DNA of 64,000 bases from Luidia sarsii. Taxonomy: Eukaryota > Echinodermata > Asteroidea > Paxillosida > Luidiidae. Position numbers and translations under genes: made by a program. The notes beneath the pieces are model-generated. The model had not been told where the DNA came from. It ran no database searches and saw nothing but the letters and a program-made list of their open reading frames with translations. Position 1 is the stretch's first letter. The number at the start of each line of letters is the position of its first letter. Shown in pieces: positions 21,722-33,040 of the stretch. The stretch spans positions 6,448,621-6,512,620 of the forward strand of contig OX465117.1 in assembly GCA_949987565.1 (NCBI GenBank). The letters are read 5' to 3'.

Positions 21722-24700
21722 TACTGCTGTTTGCACACACAAGCTGCCTAGCTGACAGAGGTTGGTTATCTTTGCTTGATCATCAAATCATCATACTATG
21801 TTCGATTTAAGATTTTTCAAAACTGATTCATAGGTGTTCTCCAGGTCTGTTAGCAGGCTAAGTTTTAGCTTTGTCAAGTGAATAATGAATGAGATATTAA
21901 CGAGCAAAGTGTATTTTTCTTTGCAGTTTCTCTCCGCCGACTGACTGTTGTGTACTGCTGTATGCACACACAAGCTGCCTACCTGACAGAGGTTGGTTCT
22001 CTTTGCTTGATCATCAAATCATCATAGTATGTTCGATTTAAGATTTTTCAATGCTGATGCATAGGTGTTCTCCAGGTCTGTTAGCAGGCTAAGTTTGAGC
22101 TTTGTCAAGTGAATAATGAATGAGATATTAACGAGCAAAGTGTATTTTTCTTTGCAGTTTCTCTCCGCCGACTGACTGTTGTGTACTGCTGTATGCACAC
22201 ACAAGCTGCCTACCTGACAGAGGTTGGTTCTCTTTGCTTGATCATCAAATCATCATACTATGTTCGAATTTAAGATTTTTCAATACTGATGCATAGGTGT
22301 TCTCCAGGTCTGTTAGCAGGCTAAGTTTTAGCTTTGTCAAGTGAATAATGAATGAGATATTAACGAGCAAAGTGTATTTTTCTTTGCAGTTTCTCTCCGC
22401 CGACTGACTGTTGGGTACTGCTGTATGCACACACAAGCTGCCTACCTGACAGAGGTTGGTTCTCTTTGCTTGATCATCAAATCATCATACTATGTTTGAT
22501 TTCAGATTTTTCAAAGCTGATGCATAGGTGTTCTCCAGGTCTGTTAGCAGGCTAAGTTTTAGCTTTGTCAAGTGAATAATAAATGAGATATTAACGAGCA
22601 AAGTGTATTTTTCTTTACAGTTGCTCTCCGCCGACTGACTGTTGTGTACTGCTGTATGCACACACAAGCTGCCTACCTGACAGAGGTTGGTTCTCTTTGC
22701 TTGATCATCAAATCATCATACTATGTTCGATTTACGATTTTTCAAAGCTGATGCATAGGTGTTCTCCAGGTCTGATAGCAGGCTAAGTTTTAGCTTTGTC
22801 AAGTGAATAATGAATGAGATATTAACGAGTAAAGTGAATTTTTCTTTACAGTTGGTCTCCGCCGTCTGACTGTTGTGTACTGCTGTATGCACACACAAGC
22901 TGCCTAGCTGACAGAGGTTGGTTCTCTTTGCTTGATCATCAAATCATCATACTATGTTCGATTTTAGATTTTTCAAAGCTGATGCATAGGTGTTCTCCAG
23001 GTCTGTTAGCAGGCTAAGTTTTAGCTTTGTCAAGTGAATAATGATTGAGATATTAACGAGTAAAGTGTATTTTTCTTTGCAGTTTCTCTCCGCGGACTGA
23101 CTGTTGGGTACTGCTGTATGCACACACAAGCTGCCTACCTGACAGAGGTTGGTTCTCTTTGCTTGATCATCAAATCATCATACTATGTTCGATTTAAGAT
23201 TTTTCAAAACTGATGCATAGGTGTTCTCCAGGTCTGTTAGCAGGCTAAGTTTTAGCTTTGTCAAGTGAATAATGATTGAGATATTAACGAGTAAAGTGTA
23301 TTTTTCTTTGCAGTTTCTTTCCGCGGACTGACTGTTGGGTACTGCTGTATGCACACACAAGCTGCCTACCTGACAGAGGTTGGTTCTCTTTGCTTGATCA
23401 TCAAATCATCATACTATGTTCGATTTAAGATTTTTCAAAACTGATTCATAGGTGTTCTCCAGGTCTGTTAGCAGGCTAAGTTTTAGCTTTGTCAAGTGAA
23501 TAATGAATGAGATATTAACGAGCAAAGTGTATTTTTCTTTGCAGTTTCTCTCCGCCGACTGACTGTTGTGTACTGCTGTATGCACACACAAGCTGCCTAC
23601 CTGACAGAGGTTGGTTCTCTTTGCTTGATCATCAAATCATCATAGTATGTTCGATTTAAGATTTTTCAATGCTGATGCATAGGTGTTCTCCAGGTCTGTT
23701 AGCAGGCTAAGTTTGAGCTTTGTCAAGTGAATAATGAATGAGATATTAACGAGCAAAGTGTATTTTTCTTTGCAGTTTCTCTCCGCCGACTGACTGTTGT
23801 GTACTGCTGTATGCACACACAAGCTGCCTACCTGACAGAGGTTGGTTCTCTTTGCTTGATCATCAAATCATCATACTATGTTCGATTTAAGATTTTTCAA
23901 AGCTGATGCATAGGTGTTCTCCAGGTCTGTTAGCAGGCTAAGTTTTAGCTTTTTCAAGTGAATAATGAATGAGATATTAACGAGCAAAGTGTATTTTTCT
24001 TTGCAGTTTCTCTCCGCCGACTGACTGTTGTGTACTGCTGTATGCACACACAAGCTGCCTAGCTGACAGAGGTTGGTTCTCTTTGCTTGATCATCAAATC
24101 ATCATACTATGTTCGATTTAAGATTTTTCAAAGCTGATGCATAGGTGTTCTCCAGGTCTGTTAACAGGCTAAGTTTTACCTTTGTCAAGTGAATAATGAA
24201 TGAGATAATAACGAGCAAAGTGTATTTTTCTTTACAGTTACTCTCCGCCGTCTGACTGTTGTGTACTGCTGTATGCACACACAAGCTGCCTAGCTGACAG
24301 AGGTTGGTTCTCTTTGCTTGATCATCAAATCATCATACTATGTTCGATTTCAGATTTTTCAATACTGATGCATAGGTGTTCTCCAGGTCTGTTAGCAGGC
24401 TAAGTTTTAGCTTTGTCAAGTGAATAATGAATGAGATATTAACGAGCAAAGTGTATTTTTCTTTGCAGTTTCTCTCCGCGGACTGACTGTTGGGTACTGC
24501 TGTATGCACACACAAGCTGCCTACCTGACAGAGGTTGGTTCTCTTTGCTTGATCATCAAATCATCATACTATGTTCGATTTAAGATTTTTCAATGCTGAT
24601 GCATAGGTGTTCTCCAGGTCTGTTAGCAGGCTAAGTTTGAGCTTTGTCAAGTGAATAATGAATGAGATATTAACGAGCAAAGTGTATTTTTCTTTGCAGT

Positions 24701-25648
24701 TTCTCTCCGCGGACTGACTGTTGTGTACTGCTGTATGCACACACAAGCTGCCTACCTGACAGAGGTTGGTTCTCTTTGCTTGATCATCAAATCAACATAC
24801 TATGTTCGATTTACGATTTTTCAAAACTGATGCATAGGTGTTCTCCAGGTCTGTTAGCAGGCTAAGTTTTAGCTTTGTCAAGTGAATAATGAATGAGATA
24901 TTAACGAGCAAAGTGTATTTTTCTTTACAGTTGCTCTCCGCCGACTGACTGTTGTGTACTGCTGTATGCACACACAAGCTGCCTACCTGACAGAGGTTGG
25001 TTCTCTTTGCTTGATCATCAAATCATCATACTATGTTCGATTTCAGATTTTTCAAAGCTGATGCATAGGTGTTCTCCAGGTCTGTTAGCAGGCTAAGTTT
25101 TAGCTTTGTCAAGTGAATAATAAATGAGATATTAACGAGCAAAGTGTATTTTTCTTTACAGGTGCTCGCCGCCGTCTAACTGTTGTGTACTGCTGTATGC
25201 ACACACAAGCTGCCTAGCTGACAGAGGTTGGTTCTCTTTGCTTGATCATCAAATCATCATACTATGTTCGATTTAAGGTTTTTCAAAGCTGATGCATAGG
25301 TGTTCTCCAGCTCTGTTAGCAGGCTAAGTTTTAGCTTTTTCAAGTGAATAATGAATGAGATATTAACGAGCAAAGTGTATTTTCTTTGCAGTTTCTCTCC
25401 GCCGACTGACTGTTGGGTACTGCTGTTTGCACACACAAGCTGCCTACCTGACAGAGGTTGGTTATATTTGCTTGATCATCAAATCATCATACTATGTTCG
25501 ATTTAAGATTTTTCAAAACTGATGCATAGGTGTTCTCCAGGTCTGTTATCAGGCTAAGTTTTAGCTTTGTCAAGTGAATAATGAATGAGATATTAACGAG
25601 CAAAGTGTTTTTTTCTTTGCAGTTTCTCTCCGCCGACTGACTGTTGTG
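21722..25648 (+). repeat. 17-mer HOR copy 2, 3,927 bp
   Basis: Order: L-N-G-H-I-J-J2-L-N-X-Y-K-N'-O-P-Q-A. Its first unit (21722) has the head of class D (TTTGC, CTAG, GGTTATCT), which normally follows C, and the body of L (GATTCATAGG). The duplication junction is therefore inside this monomer, between about 21770 and 21828. The last unit (25418) is class A, where copy 1 has C; A is the usual successor of Q, so copy 1 lost the A and B steps. The A unit has a private GGTTATATTTGC at about 25460. Confidence 0.9.
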
Positions 25649-28419
25649 TACTGCTGTATGCATACAAAAGCTGCCTACCTGACAGAGGTTGGTTCTCTTT
25701 GCTTGATCATAAAATCTTCATACTATGTTCGATTTCAGATTTTTGAAAACTGATGCATAGGTGTTCTCCAGGTCTGTTTGCAGATTAAGTTTTAGCTTTG
25801 TCAAGTGAATAATGAATGAGATATTAACGAGCAAAGTGTATTTTTCTTTGCAGTTTCTCTCCGCCGACTGACTGTTGTGTACTGCTGTATGCACACACAA
25901 GCTGCCTACCTGACAGAGGTTGGTTCTCTTTGCTTGATCATCAAATCATCATACTATGTTCGATTTAAGATTTTTCAAAGCTGATGCATAGGTGTTCTCC
26001 AGGTCTGTTAGCAGGCTAAGTTTTAGCTTTGTCAAGTGAATAATGAATGAGATATTAACGAGCAAAGTGTATTTTTCTTTCCAGTTTCTCTCCGCCGACT
26101 GACTGTTGGGTACTGCTGTTTGCACACACAAGCTGCCTAGCTGACAGAGGTTGGTTATCTTTGCTTGATCATCAAATCATCATACTATGTTCGATTTAAG
26201 ATTTTTCAAAGCTGATGCATAGGTGTTCTCCAGGTCTGTTAGCAGGCTAAGTTTTAGCTTTGTCAAGTGAATAATGAATGAGATATTAACGAGCAAAGGG
26301 TATTTTTCTTTACAGTTGCTCGCCGCCGTCTAACTGTTGTGTACTGCTGTATGCACACACAAGCTGCCCACCTGACAGAGGTTGGTTCTCTTTGCTTGAT
26401 CATCAAATCATCATACTATGTTCGATTTAAGATTTTTCAAAGCTGATGCATAGGTGTTCTCCAGGTCTGTTAGCAGGCTAAGTTTTAGCTTTGTCAAGTG
26501 AATAATGAATGAGATATTAACGAGCAAAGTGTATTTTTCTTTCCAGTTTCTCTCCGCCGACTGACTGTTGGGTACTGCTGTTTGCACACACAAGCTGCCT
26601 ACCTGACAGAGGTTGGTTATCTTTGCTTGATCATCAAATCATCATACTATGTTCGATTTAAGATTTTTCAAAGCTGATGCATAGGTGTTCTCCAGGTCTG
26701 TTAGCAGGCTAAGTTTTAGCTTTGTCAAGTGAATAATGAATGAGATATTAACGAGTAAAGTGAATTTTTCTTCACAGTTGCTCTCCGCCGTCTAACTGTT
26801 GTGTACTGCTGTATGCACACACAAGCTGCCTAGCTGACAGAGGTTGGTTCTCTTTGCTTGATCATCAAATCATCATACTATGTTCGATTTCAGATTTTTC
26901 AAAGCTGATGCATAGGTGTTCTCGAGGTCTGTTAGCAGGCTAAGTTTTAGCTTTGTCAAGTGAATAATGAATGAGATATTATTGAGCAAAGTGTATTTTT
27001 CTTTACAGTTGCTCTCCACCGACTGACTGTTGTGTACTGCTGTATGCACACACAAGCTGCCTACCTGACAGAGGTTGGTTCTCTTTGCTTGATCATCAAA
27101 TCATCATACTATGTTCGATTTCAGATTTTTCAAAGCTGATGCATAGGTGTTCTCCAGGTCTGTTAGCAGGCTAAGTTTTAGCTTTGTCAAGTGAATAATG
27201 AATGAGATATTAACGAGCAAAGTGTATTTTTCTTTCCAGTTTCTCTCCACCGACTGACTGTTGTGTACTGCTGTATGCACACACAAGCTGCCTACCTGAC
27301 AGAGGTTGGTTATCTTTGCTTGATCATCAAATCATCATACTATGTTCGATTTAAGATTTTTCAAAGCTGATGCGTAGGTGTTCTCCAGGTCTGTTTGCAG
27401 GCTAAGTTTTAGCTTTGTCAAGTGAATAAAGTTGAGATATTAACGAGCAAAGTGTATTTTTCTTTACAGTTGCTCTCCGCCGACTGACTGTTGTGTACTG
27501 CTGTATGCACACACAAGCTGCCTACCTGACAGAGGTTGGTTATCTTTGCTTGATCATCAAATCATCATACTATGTTCGATTTCAGATTTTTCAAAGCTGA
27601 TGCATAGGTGTTCTCCAGGTCTGTTAGCAGGCTAAGTTTTAGCTTTGTCAAGTGATTAATGAATGAGATATTAACGAGTAAAGTGTATTTTTCTTTGCAG
27701 TTTCTCTCCGCGGACTGACTGTTGGGTACTGCTGTATGCACACACAAGCTGCCTACCTGACAGAGGTTGGTTCTCTTTGCTTGATCATCAAATCATCATA
27801 CTATGTGTGATTTACGATTTTTCAAAACTGATGCATAGGTGTTCTCCAGGTCTGTTAGCAGGCTAAGTTTTAGCTTTGTCAAGTGAATAATGAATGAGAT
27901 ATTAACGAGCAAAGTGTATTTTTCTTTCCAGTTTCTCTCCACCGACTGACTGTTGTGTACTGCTGTATGCACACACAAGCTGCCTACCTGACAGAGGTTG
28001 GTTATCTTTGCTTGATCATCAAATCATCATACTATGTTCGATTTAAGATTTTTCAAAGCTGATGCGTAGGTGTTCTCCAGGTCTGTTCGCAGGCTAAGTT
28101 TTAGCTTTGTCAAGTGAATAATGAATGAGATATTAACGAGCAAAGTGTATTTTTCTTTACAGTTGCTCTCCGCCGACTGACTGTTGTGTACTGCTGTATG
28201 CACACACAAGCTGCCTACCTGACAGAGGTTGGTTCTCTTTGCTTGATCATCAAATCATCATAGTATGTTCGATTTAAGATTTTTCAATGCTGATGCATAG
28301 GTGTTCTCCAGGTCTGTTAGCAGGCTAAGTTTTAGCTTTGTCAAGTGAATAATGAATGAGATATTAACGAGCAAAGTGTTTTTTTCTTTGCAGTTTCTCT
28401 CCGCCGACTGACTGTTGTG
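25649..28419 (+). repeat. Twelve-monomer segment B-C-D-E-R-S-T-U-W-V/T-U'-N/A
   Basis: Units start at 25649, 25880, 26111, 26342, 26573, 26804, 27035, 27266, 27496, 27727, 27958 and 28189. B to U repeats 5317-7163 at an offset of 20,332 bp and is repeated again from 28420 at an offset of 2,771 bp. The unit at 27727 has a V-like head (TTACG, AAAACTG, with a private TATGTGTG) and a T tail (TTCCAG, TCCACCG). The unit at 28189 has an N head (CATAGTATG, AATGCTG) and an A tail (long T run), and is followed by B as A would be. Confidence 0.88.
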
Positions 28420-29112
28420 TACTGCTGTATGCATACAAAAGCTGCCTACCTGACAGAGGTTGGTTCTCTTTGCTTGATCATAAAATCTTCATACTATGTT
28501 CGATTTCAGATTTTTGAAAACTGATGCATAGGTGTTCTCCAGGTCTGTTTGCAGATTAAGTTTTAGCTTTGTCAAGTGAATAATGAATGAGATATTAACG
28601 AGCAAAGTGTATTTTTCTTTGCAGTTTCTCTCCGCCGACTGACTGTTGTGTACTGCTGTATGCACACACAAGCTGCCTACCTGACAGAGGTTGGTTCTCT
28701 TTGCTTGATCATCAAATCATCATACTATGTTCGATTTAAGATTTTTCAAAGCTGATGCATAGGTGTTCTCCAGGTCTGTTAGCAGGCTAAGTTTTAGCTT
28801 TGTCAAGTGAATAATGAATGAGATATTAACGAGCAAAGTGTATTTTTCTTTCCAGTTTCTCTCCGCCGACTGACTGTTGGGTACTGCTGTTTGCACACAC
28901 AAGCTGCCTAGCTGACAGAGGTTGGTTATCTTTGCTTGATCATCAAATCATCATACTATGTTCGATTTAAGATTTTTCAAAGCTGATGCATAGGTGTTCT
29001 CCAGGTCTGTTAGCAGGCTAAGTTTTAGCTTTGTCAAGTGAATAATGAATGAGATATTAACGAGCAAAGGGTATTTTTCTTTACAGTTGCTCGCCGCCGT
29101 CTAACTGTTGTG
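28420..29112 (+). repeat. B-C-D lead-in of a third B-to-U run
   Basis: Units start at 28420, 28651 and 28882. B has the full TGCATACAAAAGC head. They continue directly into E-R-S-T-U. Confidence 0.9.
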
Positions 29113-30266
29113 TACTGCTGTATGCACACACAAGCTGCCCACCTGACAGAGGTTGGTTCTCTTTGCTTGATCATCAAATCATCATACTATGTTCGATTTA
29201 AGATTTTTCAAAGCTGATGCATAGGTGTTCTCCAGGTCTGTTAGCAGGCTAAGTTTTAGCTTTGTCAAGTGAATAATGAATGAGATATTAACGAGCAAAG
29301 TGTATTTTTCTTTCCAGTTTCTCTCCGCCGACTGACTGTTGGGTACTGCTGTTTGCACACACAAGCTGCCTACCTGACAGAGGTTGGTTATCTTTGCTTG
29401 ATCATCAAATCATCATACTATGTTCGATTTAAGATTTTTCAAAGCTGATGCATAGGTGTTCTCCATGTCTGTTAGCAGGCTAAGTTTTAGCTTTGTCAAG
29501 TGAATAATGAATGAGATATTAACGAGTAAAGTGAATTTTTCTTCACAGTTGCTCTCCGCCGTCTAACTGTTGTGTACTGCTGTATGCACACACAAGCTGC
29601 CTAGCTGACAGAGGTTGGTTCTCTTTGCTTGATCATCAAATCATCATACTATGTTCGATTTCAGATTTTTCAAAGCTGATGCATAGGTGTTCTCGAGGTC
29701 TGTTAGCAGGCTAAGTTTTAGCTTTGTCAAGTGAATAATGAATGAGATATTATTGAGCAAAGTGTATTTTTCTTTACAGTTGCTCTCCGCCGACTGACTG
29801 TTGTGTACTGCTGTATGCACACACAAGCTGCCTACCTGACAGAGGTTGGTTCTCTTTGCTTGATCATCAAATCATCATACTATGTTCGATTTCAGATTTT
29901 TCAAAGCTGATGCATAGGTGTTCTCCAGGTCTGTTAGCAGGCTAAGTTTTAGCTTTGTCAAGTGAATAATGAATGAGATATTAACGAGCAAAGTGTATTT
30001 TTCTTTCCAGTTTCTCTCCACCGACTGACTGTTGTGTACTGCTGTATGCACACACAAGCTGCCTACCTGACAGAGGTTGGTTATCTTTGCTTGATCATCA
30101 AATCATCATACTATGTTCGATTTAAGATTTTTCAAAGCTGATGCGTAGGTGTTCTCCAGGTCTGTTTGCAGGCTAAGTTTTAGCTTTGTCAAGTGAATAA
30201 AGTTGAGATATTAACGAGCAAAGTGTATTTTTCTTTACAGTTGCTCTCCGCCGACTGACTGTTGTG
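29113..30266 (+). repeat. 5-mer HOR copy 1, E-R-S-T-U, 1,154 bp
   Basis: Units start at 29113, 29344, 29575, 29806 and 30037. The R unit has CTCCATGTCTG, a change from CCAGGTCTG that is absent from R at 6241 and 26573. The same change appears in R at 30498 and 33041, so it arose before the two duplications that follow. Confidence 0.9.
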
Positions 30267-31420
30267 TACTGCTGTATGCACACACAAGCTGCCCACCTGA
30301 CAGAGGTTGGTTCTCTTTGCTTGATCATCAAATCATCATACTATGTTCGATTTAAGATTTTTCAAAGCTGATGCATAGGTGTTCTCCAGGTCTGTTAGCA
30401 GGCTAAGTTTTAGCTTTGTCAAGTGAATAATGAATGAGATATTAACGAGCAAAGTGTATTTTTCTTTCCAGTTTCTCTCCGCCGACTGACTGTTGGGTAC
30501 TGCTGTTTGCACACACAAGCTGCCTACCTGACAGAGGTTGGTTATCTTTGCTTGATCATCAAATCATCATACTATGTTCGATTTAAGATTTTTCAAAGCT
30601 GATGCATAGGTGTTCTCCATGTCTGTTAGCAGGCTAAGTTTTAGCTTTGTCAAGTGAATAATGAATGAGATATTAACGAGTAAAGTGAATTTTTCTTCAC
30701 AGTTGCTCTCCGCCGTCTAACTGTTGTGTACTGCTGTATGCACACACAAGCTGCCTAGCTGACAGAGGTTGGTTCTCTTTGCTTGATCATCAAATCATCA
30801 TACTATGTTCGATTTCAGATTTTTCAAAGCTGATGCATAGGTGTTCTCGAGGTCTGTTAGCAGGCTAAGTTTTAGCTTTGTCAAGTGAATAATGAATGAG
30901 ATATTATTGAGCAAAGTGTATTTTTCTTTACAGTTGCTCTCCGCCGACTGACTGTTGTGTACTGCTGTATGCACACACAAGCTGCCTACCTGACAGAGGT
31001 TGGTTCTCTTTGCTTGATCATCAAATCATCATACTATGTTCGATTTCAGATTTTTCAAAGCTGATGCATAGGTGTTCTCCAGGTCTGTTAGCAGGCTAAG
31101 TTTTAGCTTTGTCAAGTGAATAATGAATGAGATATTAACGAGCAAAGTGTATTTTTCTTTCCAGTTTCTCTCCACCGACTGACTGTTGTGTACTGCTGTA
31201 TGCACACACAAGCTGCCTACCTGACAGAGGTTGGTTATCTTTGCTTGATCATCAAATCATCATACTATGTTCGATTTAAGATTTTTCAAAGCTGATGCGT
31301 AGGTGTTCTCCAGGTCTGTTTGCAGGCTAAGTTTTAGCTTTGTCAAGTGAATAAAGTTGAGATATTAACGAGCAAAGTGCATTTTTCTTTACAGTTGCTC
31401 TCCGCCGACTGACTGTTGTG
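30267..31420 (+). repeat. 5-mer HOR copy 2, E-R-S-T-U, 1,154 bp
   Basis: Units start at 30267, 30498, 30729, 30960 and 31191, at a constant offset of 1,154 bp from copy 1. The U unit has a private GTGCATTTTTC near 31380, absent from the corresponding U units at 30037 and 33734, so it postdates the duplication. Its last four units also open the 11-mer that follows. Confidence 0.9.
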
Positions 31421-33040
31421 TACTGCTGTATGCACACACAAGCTGCCTACCTGACAGAGGTTGGTTATCTTTGCTTGATCATCAAATCATCATACTATGT
31501 TCGATTTCAGATTTTTCAAAGCTGATGCATAGGTGTTCTCCAGGTCTGTTAGCAGGCTAAGTTTTAGCTTTGTCAAGTGATTAATGAATGAGATATTAAC
31601 GAGTAAAGTGTATTTTTCTTTGCAGTTTCTCTCCGCGGACTGACTGTTGGGTACTGCTGTATGCACACACAAGCTGCCTACCTGACAGAGGTTGGTTCTC
31701 TTTGCTTGATCATCAAATCATCATACTATGTTCGATTTACGATTTTTCAAAACTGATGCATAGGTGTTCTCCAGGTCTGTTAGCAGGCTACGTTTTAGCT
31801 TTGTCAAGTGAATAATGAATGAGATATTAACGAGCAAAGTGTATTTTTCTTTGCAGTTTCTCTCCGCCGACTGACTGTTGTGTACTGCTGTATGCACACA
31901 CAAGCTGCCTACCTGACAGAGGTTGGTTCTCTTTGCTTGATCATCAAATCATCATACTATGTTCGAATTTAAGATTTTTCAATACTGATGCATAGGTGTT
32001 CTCCAGGTCTGTTAGCAGGCTAAGTTTTAGCTTTGTCAAGTGAATAATGATTGGGATATTAACGAGTAAAGTGTATTTTTCTTTGCAGTTTCTCTCCGCG
32101 GACTGACTGTTGGGTACTGCTGTATGCACACACAAGCTGCCTACCTGACAGAGGTTGGTTCTCTTTGCTTGATCATCAAATCATCATACTATGTTCGAAT
32201 TTAAGATTTTTCAATACTGATGCATAGGTGTTCTCCAGGTCTGTTAGCAGGCTAAGTTTTAGCTTTGTCAAGTGAATAATGAATGAGATATTAACGAGCA
32301 AAGTGTATTTTTCTTTGCAGTTTCTCTCCGCCGACTGACTGTTGGGTACTGCTGTATGCACACACAAGCTGCCTACCTGACAGAGGTTGGTTCTCTTTGC
32401 TTGATCATCAAATCATCATACTATGTTTGATTTCAGATTTTTCAAAGCTGATGCATAGGTGTTCTCCAGGTCTGTTAGCAGGCTAAGTTTTAGCTTTGTC
32501 AAGTGAATAATGATTGGGATATTAACGAGTAAAGTGTATTTTTCTTTGCAGTTTCTCTCCGCGGACTGACTGTTGGGTACTGCTGTATGCACACACAAGC
32601 TGCCTACCTGACAGAGGTTGGTTCTCTTTGCTTGATCATCAAATCATCATACTATGTTCGAATTTAAGATTTTTCAATACTGATGCATAGGTGTTCTCCA
32701 GGTCTGTTAGCAGGCTAAGTTTTAGCTTTGTCAAGTGAATAATGAATGAGATATTAACGAGCAAAGTGTATTTTTCTTTGCAGTTTCTCTCCGCCGACTG
32801 ACTGTTGGGTACTGCTGTATGCACACACAAGCTGCCTACCTGACAGAGGTTGGTTCTCTTTGCTTGATCATCAAATCATCATACTATGTTTGATTTCAGA
32901 TTTTTCAAAGCTGATGCATAGGTGTTCTCCAGGTCTGTTAGCAGGCTAAGTTTTAGCTTTGTCAAGTGAATAATGAATGAGATATTAACGAGCAAAGTGT
33001 ATTTTTCTTTCCAGTTTCTCTCCGCCGACTGACTGTTGGG
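30498..33040 (+). repeat. 11-mer HOR copy 1, R-S-T-U-W-V-F-G-H/F-G-H/C, 2,543 bp
   Basis: Units start at 30498, 30729, 30960, 31191, 31421, 31652, 31883, 32115, 32347, 32578 and 32810. The unit at 32347 has an H head (TTTGATTTCAG) and an F tail (GATTGGG, CCGCGG). The last unit (32810) has an H head and a C/E-type tail (TTCCAG, TTGGG). It sits where copy 2 has H and where the preceding array has E (30267), so it is the junction monomer of this duplication. Confidence 0.9.
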
